From: Bradyrhizobium lablabi
GTDB lineage: Bacteria; Pseudomonadota; Alphaproteobacteria; Rhizobiales; Xanthobacteraceae
Direction: 5' to 3'
Length of the DNA stretch: 64,000 bases
Assembly (NCBI RefSeq): GCF_018131005.1
Contig: NZ_JAFCJK010000003.1
Location: 558,001-622,000 of the forward strand
The notes under the pieces are model-generated. The model was not told the origin of the DNA, did not search any database, and saw nothing but the letters and a program-made list of their open reading frames with translations. The position numbers were made by a program, and so were the translations under genes. Below, one piece after another: positions 33,526 through 41,955 of this stretch; the stretch's first letter is position 1; every line of letters starts with the position of its first letter.

Positions 33526-34305
33526 TCAGGCCTGCTGCCCCGCGGCTTCGAGGATCAACTGTGCAATCTCGTCGGGGCGCGAAATCAGCGCGAGATGGCT
33601 CGCCTTCACCTCGATCGTCTTGGCACCCATTCGTTTGGCCATAAAGCGTTCGAGATCCGGATTGATCGTGCGGTCTTCCGTCGAGACCGCGTAGTAGCTG
33701 GGTTTGGTTCGCCATGCTGCGTGGCTGGTCTTGCCCGCCAGCAGAGCCTTGTGGAAGGGCTGCTGGACCGCGTAGAGCACTCTCGCCTTTGCTTCCGGCA
33801 AGTCGCCCGCGAAATCGTGCAGGAAGGCCTGCTCGGAAAGTCGTCCTTCGTCGCCGTCGAATACGATGCCTGCGCTGGCCGGTGGCGTCGGGTAGGTCTT
33901 CGCCAAAGCAGTGTAATCCTCTCCCGCATCCGGTGCGCGCGCGGCCACGTAGACCAGCGCGGACACATTCGGATGCACGCCGGCCTCGGTGACGATCATT
34001 CCGGAGAACGAATGGCCGACCAGAACAGTCGGGCCATCCTGGCGATCGAGCACGCGCTGGGCGGAGGCGACGGCTTCCGGCAGGGTGGTCAGCGGATTCT
34101 GCACGGACGTGACGTTGAGCCCGGCCGCCTGCAATCGTGGAATGACCTCAGACCAGCAGGATCCATCGGCAAACAAGCCGTGCACGAGCACGACGTTGCG
34201 AGCCTTGATCGGAGCCGGATTTGCGGCCATGCCCCGAGCCGAGATCAGCGAGGCTGCCGCGCCGGCAAGCAATGCGGTTGAGAAAGTACGCCTGTCCATC
34301 ATCAT
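33526..34305 (-). CDS. Alpha/beta hydrolase with Tat-type signal
   Basis: Exported alpha/beta-fold hydrolase, 259 residues. MDRRTFSTALLAGAAASLIS near the start is a twin-arginine-like signal with cleavage near ARGMAA. The oxyanion region is VVLVHGLFADGSCW, the nucleophile elbow is VLVGHSFSGMIV (GHSFSG), and the terminal histidine is in VKASHLALISRP. ATG 34305 follows GGAGCG and overlaps the upstream stop (ATGA). It is the last gene of the malonate run. Related proteins are annotated as esterases or salicylate-esterase-like; its link to malonate is unclear, perhaps hydrolysing a malonate ester outside the cell. Confidence 0.85.
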   Translation of the reverse strand: MMMDRRTFSTALLAGAAASLISARGMAANPAPIKARNVVLVHGLFADGSCWSEVIPRLQAAGLNVTSVQNPLTTLPEAVASAQRVLDRQDGPTVLVGHSFSGMIVTEAGVHPNVSALVYVAARAPDAGEDYTALAKTYPTPPASAGIVFDGDEGRLSEQAFLHDFAGDLPEAKARVLYAVQQPFHKALLAGKTSHAAWRTKPSYYAVSTEDRTINPDLERFMAKRMGAKTIEVKASHLALISRPDEIAQLILEAAGQQA

Positions 34306-35600
34306 GATGTCGCTCCATCGTTGTGCAGTGAGCTGGATGTCCGAAGCAGCGCGTCCACCTGTGGTGAACGCACGATCTCTCCCTCGCGCACGAAGGCCTC
34401 GTGGTTGCTTTCGATGCTGTCGCGGTCGTAAAGATAGTTGACCATGATGCCGAAGGATTCCCGGATCGCACGGTCGGCCGTATTGCCGAGCCAATTAATC
34501 CGCTCCAGGCGGGCGCCGTTGCCCAGGTGAAAGCGCGCTACCGGGTCGATGCGGCGTCCCTGCAGTGGCGAAAGCGTGAGATATCGCGCGCATAGCCTCA
34601 TCAAGACCGGACGCAGTTGCTCGCTCTTCGTCTGGTCGTGCCACCAGCCTTCGTTGCCAAGCTCCCGCAGCATCGCGTCGTCATCGCGGTCGGACCCAGG
34701 CCGTTGGCTGAGCCAGCGCCGGAAGCCCGGCACCGGCGACAGGGTGGAGAAACGTTCGAGCTGCGGAAATTCCATCTGCAGTTCCTCGACCACTTGCTTG
34801 ATCAGGAAATTGCCGAACGAAACGCCGCGAAGTCCATCCTGACAATTGGAGATCGAATAGAAGATCGCGGTGTCGGCACGCACGGCCGTCGCCCGCGCTG
34901 CGTCCTCATCCGAATCCCGCAACAACAGCGGAGGCACGGCGGTGGCCAGCCCCTCCACCAGCGCGACCTCGACAAAGATCAGAGGTTCGCCCGGAAGCGC
35001 GGGATGGAAGAAAGCGAAGCAGCGCCGGTCGGGCGCGAGGCGACGTCGCAGATCATCCCAGCCCTTGATCTCGTGCACCGCCTCATAGGCGATCAGTTTC
35101 TCGAGCACAGCGGCCGGCGATTGCCAGTCGATGCGGCGAAGTTCCAGAAATCCGCGGTTGAACCACGAGGCAAACAGATGCTTGAGATCGGCATCGAGCA
35201 GCTTCAGGTTCGGTTCGGAGTTCAGGTGCGCGGCGATTTCGCTGCGCATCGCGATCAGCGCGGCCGTGCCGCCGGGCGCCATGTTCATTCGACGCAGCAC
35301 TTCCTGCCGGGGTGGATCGGCGGCCCGCGCGAGCGCAGCCGCGGCTTCCGCCGTGCTGCCCGCGAGATAGCGCTTCGCCGCGTCGCGCAGCACTGTCTCG
35401 TCGGGTTGAAAGGCGGCTGCCAGATAGCGTTGAAAGCCATGCCGACCGTCGGCATCGAGTATGTGCATCGTTTGATTGAGCTGTCGCGCAATCAGCGCGC
35501 CCGATGCTTCGCCACGCTCTGACAGCAAGGCGGCGGCAAGTTGCATGGCGCGGTCGAGCGGCGTCGGGGCGCTGCTCGAGAGTTGCTCCGTTCGGATCAT
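34302..35600 (-). CDS. matA: Malonyl-CoA decarboxylase
   Basis: Converts malonyl-CoA to acetyl-CoA and CO2. It has 432 residues, similar to MatA of Rhizobium. The N-terminal helical oligomerisation part is at about 1-110. The catalytic GNAT-like part contains FYSISNCQDGLRGVSFGNFL with the catalytic serine region, and FHLGNGARLERINWLG with the conserved histidine. It starts 12 bases after mdcA and overlaps the hydrolase start by 4 bases, so all three genes form one transcript. MatB (malonyl-CoA synthetase) and the MatC carrier, its usual partners, are not in the window; the MdcA homologue takes that place. Confidence 0.93.
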   Translation of the reverse strand: MIRTEQLSSSAPTPLDRAMQLAAALLSERGEASGALIARQLNQTMHILDADGRHGFQRYLAAAFQPDETVLRDAAKRYLAGSTAEAAAALARAADPPRQEVLRRMNMAPGGTAALIAMRSEIAAHLNSEPNLKLLDADLKHLFASWFNRGFLELRRIDWQSPAAVLEKLIAYEAVHEIKGWDDLRRRLAPDRRCFAFFHPALPGEPLIFVEVALVEGLATAVPPLLLRDSDEDAARATAVRADTAIFYSISNCQDGLRGVSFGNFLIKQVVEELQMEFPQLERFSTLSPVPGFRRWLSQRPGSDRDDDAMLRELGNEGWWHDQTKSEQLRPVLMRLCARYLTLSPLQGRRIDPVARFHLGNGARLERINWLGNTADRAIRESFGIMVNYLYDRDSIESNHEAFVREGEIVRSPQVDALLRTSSSLHNDGATS

Positions 35601-35612
35601 TGTGGCCTCCTT

Positions 35613-37259
35613 TCAGGCGCGAGTGCCGGCGAGGAACCTTGCCGGCGGCTCATAGAGCCCGCCGGACGAGGCGACCAGGTCATCGATGCTTTTGGCGGCG
35701 AGCCAGTCACGGCTCGCCGTTCCGGTCTCGATGCCGAGATCGGAAGGAAACATCACGATGCCGTGGCGGCGCAGGCTGTCGGTTGCGTCGGCATTTTGGC
35801 GCCTGCCGAATTCGGTATCGCCGGCAACCGCGCGTAGTGCGGCCTCGCGCTCCTGCGCCGAGCGGCACCGCAACAGGTTGCAGACGCCGCGCTCAGTGAT
35901 GACGTGGGTCACGTCATCGCCATGGATCATCACCGGAGGCAATGCGAAGCCGGCCGATCTTGCAAGGTCAAACGCGTCAAGGCGCTCGACAAAGCTCGGC
36001 GCGCCGTTCGGTTGATGGGTTTGCACCATCTGCACCACGAGCTTGCGGCCGCGCAGGGTCTCGCCCGCTTCCTCGCCGGCACGCAACCAGGCCGGAGTGT
36101 CGTGGCGCCGGCCACGCGCGTCCGCGCCCATATTCGGCGCTCCGCCGAAACCGGTGATCCGCCCCCTCGTCGCCGTGGAGCTGTTGCCCTGCGCGTCGAT
36201 CTGCAATGTGCCGCCGATGAAGAGGTCGCAGGCATATTGTCCCGCGATCTGGGCGAGCGTCCGGTTCGAGCGCAGACTACCGTCTGCGCCGATCGGAAAC
36301 ACGTGGGCGCGGTTCGCGACGTAGCGCTCCATGCCCGGTTCGGAGCCGAAGCAATAGACGTTCTCGACGAAGCCTGCTTCGATCGCAGGGATCAGCGTCG
36401 GATGAGGATTGAGCACGAAATTGCGCGCGACCTTGCCCTTCAGCCCGCGCCGCGCCGCGAAGGTCGGCAGGATCAATTCTATCGCGGCCGTGGCGTAGCC
36501 GATCCCGTGATTGAGGCGAGCCACCTGATAGGGTTCGTACACCGCTGATATCGCCATCATGGCCATTAGGACATTCTCATCCCTGATTTTGGCGGGATCG
36601 CGCGTGAACAGCGGATCGATCGAATACGGCTTCGGACCAGGCACCACGAAATCGACCCAGTCGCCGGGGATGTCGACGCGCGGTAGACGATCGACGATCT
36701 CATTGACCTGCGCCACGACGATTCCACCGCGGAACGCGGTCGCCTCGGCGATGGTGGGTGTGTCCTCGGTATTCGGACCGGTGTAGAGGTTGCCGTTGCG
36801 GTCGGCCTTGTCGGCGACGATGAGCGCAACATGCGGCGTCAGGTCCACCAGCATGCGCGCGTAAAGCTCGAGATAGGTGTGGATCGCGCCGATCCTCACC
36901 GTCTTCGAGGCGACGAGTTCGGCAAGCCGTCGGCTCTGCGGGCCGGCGAAAGCAAAGTCCAGTCGATTTGCGATGCCGCGCTCGAACACGGCGAGATGGT
37001 CGGGAAGCGCCAGAACCGATTGCACCATGTGCAGATCATGGACGCGCGCAGGATCCATGCTCGCAAGGCTCGCTGCAAGAAAGTCCGCGTGCTTCTGATT
37101 GTCGCCTTCGAGCGCCACGCGATCGCCGGGTGCGATGATCGCTTCGAGCAATTGCGTCGTGCGCCCGAAAGGGCAGATCTTTCCGCTCGCACCGCAGATG
37201 CCTTTTGCGCGCGTCAACCGCGCACCGCGATCGGCCGTGACTTGTGAACTCTGGACCAT
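35613..37259 (-). CDS. mdcA: Malonate decarboxylase alpha subunit (CoA-transferase type)
   Basis: MdcA homologue of 548 residues, the usual length. In classical malonate decarboxylase MdcA moves malonate onto the MdcC acyl carrier protein. Family stretches visible here are KICPFGRTTQLLEAIIAPGD at the N-terminus, VALIVADKADRNGNLYTGPN in the middle, and CFGSEPGMERYVANRAHVFP. ATG 37259 is preferred because GAGG lies 6 bases before it; ATG 37271 is an alternative. The MdcB, C, D, E, G and H genes are absent nearby, while malonyl-CoA decarboxylase follows directly. The protein may therefore work as a malonate:acetyl-CoA transferase, which is inference. Confidence 0.92.
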   Translation of the reverse strand: MVQSSQVTADRGARLTRAKGICGASGKICPFGRTTQLLEAIIAPGDRVALEGDNQKHADFLAASLASMDPARVHDLHMVQSVLALPDHLAVFERGIANRLDFAFAGPQSRRLAELVASKTVRIGAIHTYLELYARMLVDLTPHVALIVADKADRNGNLYTGPNTEDTPTIAEATAFRGGIVVAQVNEIVDRLPRVDIPGDWVDFVVPGPKPYSIDPLFTRDPAKIRDENVLMAMMAISAVYEPYQVARLNHGIGYATAAIELILPTFAARRGLKGKVARNFVLNPHPTLIPAIEAGFVENVYCFGSEPGMERYVANRAHVFPIGADGSLRSNRTLAQIAGQYACDLFIGGTLQIDAQGNSSTATRGRITGFGGAPNMGADARGRRHDTPAWLRAGEEAGETLRGRKLVVQMVQTHQPNGAPSFVERLDAFDLARSAGFALPPVMIHGDDVTHVITERGVCNLLRCRSAQEREAALRAVAGDTEFGRRQNADATDSLRRHGIVMFPSDLGIETGTASRDWLAAKSIDDLVASSGGLYEPPARFLAGTRA

Positions 37260-37738
37260 GATGAACCTCATTCGCTCGGTGACCTGAAGCGAAGGTAGGA
37301 GGCCATCATTGATAATAGAAACGATATTCTATGATATCATTGATCTCAATATTGGATTAATCCATGCTCGATTTTTGGGCCTTCGTTGCAGTGGTGCACG
37401 CACGCGGATCAGGCTCGCCGCCGCGCAACGCGGAGAGCAACCTCTCGTGAAGCGAACCGTTGGCGAGCGGTAGCGGTGCGCCGCGAATGAGATCGGATGG
37501 AGCAGTGACGAAATCAGCGACCGCATGTACGGGGCCTGCCCCACGCAGACAACGCCGCGGATGGCAGGTCGCCCTCAGTCGAGGGCTCTCTTCCAGAGGT
37601 GCGGCGCCAGCTGAATTTTGTCCTGTTCCCGGCCGTTCCAACGAGACTCGTATTGAACGCTTGGGCTTAGGCAAATTTTAAGCCGAGGGGCGTAGCTTTC
37701 CAGCGTGAGTTCAGTGGTTGAGAGTATGTGAGTACGCC
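37260..37738. other. Intergenic region between mdcA and sciP
   Basis: The 479 bases between the divergent mdcA and sciP genes include an AT-rich block with palindromes (37315-37340). From 37363 the plus strand shows a short LysR-like start (FWAFVAVVHARG) that shifts frame (RLAAAQRGEQPLVKR), perhaps a relic of a divergent regulator gene. Nothing else gene-like is visible. Confidence 0.5.
37315..37340. promoter_or_regulatory. Palindromic AT-rich operator-like site upstream of mdcA
   Basis: ATAGAA (37315) is mirrored by TTCTAT (37327) around ACGATA, and the next ten bases, ATGATATCAT (37331-37340), are a perfect palindrome. The site lies 56-81 bases before the mdcA start in an unusually AT-rich stretch, so a regulator site for the malonate operon is likely. 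The regulator is not identified. Confidence 0.45.
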
Positions 37739-38014
37739 ATGACAGAACCCCATCGCCCGAGGGTGAAGTACGTCATCGGGCCTGACGGCAGCCCGTTGAC
37801 CATCGCAGACTTGCCGGCGCCCGGCACCAAGCGTTGGGTGATCCGCCGCAAGGCCGAAGTCGTAGCCGCGGTCCGTGGCGGCCTGCTTTCCCTCGAGGAA
37901 GCCTGCAGCCGCTACACCCTGACCGTTGATGAATTCCTCTCCTGGCAATTCTCGATCGACCAGCATGGTCTCGCCGGGCTGCGCACCACCCGCATCCAGC
38001 AGTATCGACAATAG
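37739..38014 (+). CDS. sciP: CtrA inhibitor SciP (DUF1153)
   Basis: Small helix-turn-helix protein, 91 residues. In Caulobacter it binds CtrA and stops it from activating transcription early in the cell cycle. The family core is visible as YVIGPDGSPLTIADLP, RWVIRRKAEVVAAVRGGLLS and YTLTVDEFLSWQ. It lies 173 bases before fliF on the same strand, with a terminator in between. Its position next to a CtrA-type flagellar operon supports a role in timing flagellar genes; that role in this organism is inferred from the family. Confidence 0.94.
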   Translation: MTEPHRPRVKYVIGPDGSPLTIADLPAPGTKRWVIRRKAEVVAAVRGGLLSLEEACSRYTLTVDEFLSWQFSIDQHGLAGLRTTRIQQYRQ

Positions 38015-38041
38015 GTTCAGGCCAAATCCGCGGCATTTGAC

Positions 38042-38076
38042 AAAAACCGGCCTCGTTTCGCGAAGCCGGTTTTTTT
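38042..38076 (+). terminator. Rho-independent terminator after sciP
   Basis: AAAAACCGGC (38042-38051) pairs with GCCGGTTTTT (38065-38074) around a 13-base loop, then the T run continues to 38076. It lies 28 bases after the sciP stop and separates sciP from fliF. The A-rich 5' arm would also let it work on the opposite strand. Confidence 0.85.
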
Positions 38077-38100
38077 CATGTCCGCATTTCGCCGCGGACC

Positions 38101-38116
38101 TTAACCATCGTTAACC
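38101..38116 (+). promoter_or_regulatory. CtrA-like box upstream of fliF
   Basis: TTAACC-ATCG-TTAACC gives two TTAA half sites six bases apart; the Caulobacter CtrA consensus is TTAA-N7-TTAA, so spacing is one short. It lies about 72 bases before the chosen fliF start, where a class II flagellar promoter would be. Confidence 0.5.
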
Positions 38117-38187
38117 AGATGGAAACCATACCCTAGGCAATAATTGCCCAGTCGGACCCATTGGGGCCGAATCCCTGGGGGCCGTTG

Positions 38188-39825
38188 GTGCAAAGTCTGG
38201 TTGCTTTCCTGAAGGGTCTTGGTGCGGCCCGCCTTACGGCAATGGTAGCGGTCACCGTGGCCCTGATCGGGTTCTTTGCCTTCGTCATCATGCGCGTCAC
38301 CACACCGCAGATGACTACCCTCTTCACCGACCTGTCGACCGAAGATTCGTCGGCCATTATCAAGGAGCTGGAGCGCCAGGCGATACCGTTTGAGCTGCGC
38401 AATGACGGCGCCGTGATCATGGTGCCGAAGGACAAGGTGACGCGGCTGCGCATGAAGCTCGCGGAAGGCGGAATGCCCAAGGGCGGCGGCGTCGGCTACG
38501 AGATCTTCGACAAGTCGGACGCGCTCGGCACCACGAGTTTCGTCCAGAACATCAATCATCTGCGCGCGCTGGAGGGCGAACTCGCCCGGACCATCCGCGC
38601 CATCGACCGCGTCCAGGCCGCTCGCGTCCACCTCGTGCTGCCGGAGAAGCCGCTGTTTTCACGCGAGACCCCGGAGCCGTCGGCCTCGATCGTGGTTCGG
38701 GTGCGCGGGGCGCTGGAACCGCAGCAGATCCGCGCCATCCGTCATGTGGTCGCCTCCGCCGTGAACGGGCTGAAGCCGCAGCGCGTCTCGATCGTCGACG
38801 AAGCCGGCCAGTTGCTGGCCGACGGCGCCACCACCGATGCCGAAAGCGCCATCGGCGACGAGCGCCGCGCCGCCTTCGAGAAGCGGATGCGCAAACAGGT
38901 CGAAGACATCGTCTCCTCCGTGGTCGGCGCTGGCCGCGCCCGCGTCCAGCTCTCGGCAGATTTCGACTACAACAAGATCACCCAGACCTCGGACAAGTTC
39001 GATCCCGAAGGCCGCGTGCTGCGCTCGAGCCAGACCCGAGAGGAATCGAGCGTCACCTCCGACAACAGCGGCCAGGTCACGGTCAACAACGAACTGCCGG
39101 GCAACCAGAACCAGGACAACGCCTCCCGCGCCAGGGACCAGAGCAAGAAGAGCGAGGAAACCAACAACTACGAGATTTCCCGCACTACAAAGACCGAGGT
39201 CACCGAGATCGGCCGCGTCAACCGGATCTCGGTCGCCGTGCTGGTCGACGGTAGCTACGCCAAGAACGAAAAGGGCGAGATGGTCTATCAGGATCGCAGC
39301 CAGGAGCAGCTTGACCGCATCGCCGCATTGGTGCGCTCGGCGATCGGTTTCGATCAGAAGCGTGGCGACCAGGTCGAGGTCGTCAATCTCCGTTTTGCCG
39401 AGCCGCCGGCCGTCGCGCCGCTCGCCGAGCCGACCGGCCTGCTCGGCATCCTGCAATTCACCAAGGACGACGTCATGTACGTCATCGAGCTCTGCGTGAT
39501 GATGCTACTCGGACTGGTCGTGCTGTTCATGGTGATCCGCCCGCTGGTCAAGCGCATCGTCGCATCCGATGTCATTCCCGCGCTGAGCGGTGCCACGGTG
39601 CCCGCGCTGGCCGAAGCCGGCGCACAGGCCGGTGACGGCGTCGGCGGATCGGGCCAGGCGCTGCTGCCCGCCGGCACCGGCGCGGCACAAAGAATCGACG
39701 TCGCCCAGATTCAGGGCCAGGTCCACGCCCAGGCCGTGCACCGGGTCGGTGAACTGGCCGAACGCAATCCGAACGAAACCGTCTCCATTGTCCGTCAATG
39801 GCTGAGCGAGCCCGTCGAGAGCTGA
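38188..39825 (+). CDS. fliF: Flagellar MS-ring protein FliF
   Basis: Inner-membrane MS-ring subunit, about 545 residues. The first membrane span is at about residues 15-37 ([18 protein letters not shown]). The ring-building YscJ/FliF domain includes [20 protein letters not shown] and [16 protein letters not shown]. The second span is near residue 440 ([20 protein letters not shown]), and the FliG-binding tail ends with [12 protein letters not shown] chose GTG 38188 because GGGGG lies 6 bases before it and FliF proteins start with a short Q/L-x-SLV-like segment; a TTG at 38161 would add nine residues. First gene of fliF-fliG-fliH-fliN-flbD. Confidence 0.95.
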   Translation: MQSLVAFLKGLGAARLTAMVAVTVALIGFFAFVIMRVTTPQMTTLFTDLSTEDSSAIIKELERQAIPFELRNDGAVIMVPKDKVTRLRMKLAEGGMPKGGGVGYEIFDKSDALGTTSFVQNINHLRALEGELARTIRAIDRVQAARVHLVLPEKPLFSRETPEPSASIVVRVRGALEPQQIRAIRHVVASAVNGLKPQRVSIVDEAGQLLADGATTDAESAIGDERRAAFEKRMRKQVEDIVSSVVGAGRARVQLSADFDYNKITQTSDKFDPEGRVLRSSQTREESSVTSDNSGQVTVNNELPGNQNQDNASRARDQSKKSEETNNYEISRTTKTEVTEIGRVNRISVAVLVDGSYAKNEKGEMVYQDRSQEQLDRIAALVRSAIGFDQKRGDQVEVVNLRFAEPPAVAPLAEPTGLLGILQFTKDDVMYVIELCVMMLLGLVVLFMVIRPLVKRIVASDVIPALSGATVPALAEAGAQAGDGVGGSGQALLPAGTGAAQRIDVAQIQGQVHAQAVHRVGELAERNPNETVSIVRQWLSEPVES

Positions 39826-39826
39826 T

Positions 39827-40909
39827 ATGGCCGTACCGCAGACCGTGAACGCCAACGATGTCACCAGCGTCCTGTCGACGCTGGCGAGCCGGCAGAGCAA
39901 CCGGCCAAGGGGCAAGCCGTTGAGCGGTCCCAAGCGGGCAGCGATTCTGATGCTGGCGCTCGGCGAACAATATGGCGGCAAGATCTGGTCGATGCTCGAC
40001 GACGACGAGGTCCGTGACCTGTCGATGCAGATGTCGACGCTCGGTACCGTCGAGGCCGAAGTGGTCGAGGACCTCCTGCTCGAATTCGTCTCGCGCATGT
40101 CGGCGTCGGGCGCCTTGATGGGCAATTTCGACGCCACCGAGCGGCTGTTGCAGCAATACCTGCCGGCCGAGCGCGTCTCCGGCATCATGGACGAAATCCG
40201 CGGCCCGGCCGGCCGCAACATGTGGGAGAAGCTCTCCAACGTCCAGGAAGAGGTGCTGGCGAACTATCTCAAGAACGAATACCCCCAGACAATCGCAGTC
40301 GTGCTGTCGAAACTGAAGCCGGAACACGCCGCGCGGGTACTCGCGATCCTGCCCGAGGATATCGCGCTCGACGTCGTCAACCGCATGCTCAAGATGGAAG
40401 CGGTGCAGAAGGAAGTCATCGAGCGCGTCGAGCAGACGCTGCGCACCGAATTCATGTCCAACCTGTCGCAGACCCGCCGCCGCGACGCCCACGAGGTGAT
40501 GGCGGAAATCTTCAACAATTTCGACCGCCAGACCGAAACCCGCTTCATCACCTCGCTGGAAGAGGAAAACCGCGAATCCGCCGAGCGCATCAAGGCGCTG
40601 ATGTTCACCTTCGACGACCTGATCAAGCTCGATGCCGGCTCGGCCCAGACGCTGATGCGCAATATCGACAAGGACAAGCTTGGCGTCGCGCTGAAGAGCG
40701 CCAACGAGGAGGTCCGCGCCTTCTTCCTCGGCAACATGTCCTCGCGGGCCGGCAAGATGTTGATGGACGACATGGCGGCGATGGGACCGGTCCGGCTGCG
40801 CGACGTCGACGAGGCACAAGCGCTGCTCGTCAACCTCGCCAAGGACCTTGCCGCCAAGGGCGAGATCACGCTGACGAAGAACCGTGCCGATGACGAGCTG
40901 GTGTACTGA
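39827..40909 (+). CDS. fliG: Flagellar motor switch protein FliG
   Basis: Rotor protein that couples the MS ring to the C ring and takes torque from MotA, 360 residues. The N-terminal domain begins [19 protein letters not shown], and the middle domain carries [20 protein letters not shown], the EHPQ motif in its EYPQ form. The C-terminal domain has [20 protein letters not shown] with charged torque residues, then [20 protein letters not shown]. It starts 1 base after fliF and overlaps fliH by one base, so translation is tightly coupled. Confidence 0.97.
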   Translation: MAVPQTVNANDVTSVLSTLASRQSNRPRGKPLSGPKRAAILMLALGEQYGGKIWSMLDDDEVRDLSMQMSTLGTVEAEVVEDLLLEFVSRMSASGALMGNFDATERLLQQYLPAERVSGIMDEIRGPAGRNMWEKLSNVQEEVLANYLKNEYPQTIAVVLSKLKPEHAARVLAILPEDIALDVVNRMLKMEAVQKEVIERVEQTLRTEFMSNLSQTRRRDAHEVMAEIFNNFDRQTETRFITSLEEENRESAERIKALMFTFDDLIKLDAGSAQTLMRNIDKDKLGVALKSANEEVRAFFLGNMSSRAGKMLMDDMAAMGPVRLRDVDEAQALLVNLAKDLAAKGEITLTKNRADDELVY

Positions 40910-41532
40910 TGGCCGCGCCCGCAAAATTCCTGTTCGACACGGACTTCGCGGCGCCGGACCGCTCGCGCGAGCGCGCTGCGACGCCGGCCGAAATCGCTCA
41001 GAAGATCGCCGATGCCGAAGCCAGAGCCTATCGCGCGGGGTACGACGCGGCGCAGCGAGAAGCCAAGGTCGAGAGCGACCGCCGGGCCGCCCTGGCGCTG
41101 GAGGAGATCGGGGTCGCGATCAAGGGCATCGCGGCGCGCTTTTCCGGCATCGAGGCGCGGATGGAGACGGAGGCCGTCGACGTCGCGGTCGCTGTTGCCC
41201 GCAAGCTCTGCACCGAATTGATCGCGCGCGAGCCCCTGGGCGAGATCAACGCGCTGGTCGGCGACTGCTTCTCACACCTGGTCTCAACGCCGCATATCGT
41301 AGTCCGCATCAACGACGCGGTCTACGATGGCGCACGCGAAAGCATCGAGCGGATGGCCGCGCATAGCGGCTTCCAGGGCCGGCTCGTGATCCTGGCCGAG
41401 CCCACCATCGCGACCGGCGACTGCCGGATCGAATGGGCCGACGGCGGCGTGGTGCTGGAACGCGCGGCGATCGAAGCCAAGATCAACGAACTTGTCGGGC
41501 GCTATCTGGCGTCCCGCGATCGGGCCGGCTGA
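40909..41532 (+). CDS. fliH: FliH-like flagellar export regulator (FlbE type)
   Basis: A 207-residue protein between fliG and fliN, the position of fliH (flbE in Caulobacter). FliH regulates the FliI export ATPase and docks it to the C ring. The N-terminal half is a charged helical stretch (EIAQKIADAEARAYRAGYDA), as in other FliH proteins. The C-terminal half has VDVAVAVARKLCTELIARE and GDCRIEWADGGVVLERAAIE, the usual E-type stalk fold with its conserved IEW-DGG segment. Sequence identity in this family is low, so the call depends partly on gene order. The start overlaps the fliG stop by one base. Confidence 0.85.
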   Translation: MAAPAKFLFDTDFAAPDRSRERAATPAEIAQKIADAEARAYRAGYDAAQREAKVESDRRAALALEEIGVAIKGIAARFSGIEARMETEAVDVAVAVARKLCTELIAREPLGEINALVGDCFSHLVSTPHIVVRINDAVYDGARESIERMAAHSGFQGRLVILAEPTIATGDCRIEWADGGVVLERAAIEAKINELVGRYLASRDRAG

Positions 41533-41551
41533 CGGCGATAAGGACTGAGCC

Positions 41552-41902
41552 ATGAGCGACAACGACGCACACGTCCCGCTTCCCGATCTCAACTCGGCAG
41601 ACGCGCCGGGGATCGACGATATCGGGTACAACGAAGATGAAAACGCCTCGCGCATCGCCGCCGATCTCGAAGCCGTGTTCGACGTGCCGGTGCAGGTGTC
41701 GGCCGTGCTTGGTCGCTCCAAGATGGACGTCGGCGATCTCCTGAAGCTCGGACCCGGCACAGTGCTCGAGCTCGACCGGCGCGTCGGCGAGGCGATCGAC
41801 ATCTACGTGAACAACCGCCTGGTGGCGCGCGGCGAAGTGGTGCTGGTGGAAGACAAGCTCGGCGTGACCATGACCGAAATCATCAAGGCGGAACGCTCTT
41901 AA
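41552..41902 (+). CDS. fliN: Flagellar motor switch protein FliN
   Basis: C-ring protein of 116 residues. The SpoA domain covers about residues 35-112, with VFDVPVQVSAVLGRSKMDVG, LLKLGPGTVLELDRRVGEAI and IYVNNRLVARGEVVLVEDKLGV-type order, ending MTEI. The N-terminal 30 residues are acidic and variable, as in other alphaproteobacterial FliN proteins. It forms the lower C ring with FliM and binds FliH during export. It lies 19 bases after fliH and 53 before flbD. Confidence 0.95.
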   Translation: MSDNDAHVPLPDLNSADAPGIDDIGYNEDENASRIAADLEAVFDVPVQVSAVLGRSKMDVGDLLKLGPGTVLELDRRVGEAIDIYVNNRLVARGEVVLVEDKLGVTMTEIIKAERS

Positions 41903-41955
41903 CATCTTTAACGCGACCGCGCTGGCAGGGCGCGGCCAGACGAACGGAGATCACC

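Noticed and set aside
38120..38187. A sigma-54 promoter before fliF (AGGCAATAATTGCCC)
   Set aside because: The GG and GC pairs are 8 bases apart instead of 10; the CtrA-like box is the better promoter element.
40285..40320. EYPQ in place of the EHPQ motif in FliG
   Set aside because: I recall the same form in other alphaproteobacterial FliG proteins, so it is probably normal for the group.
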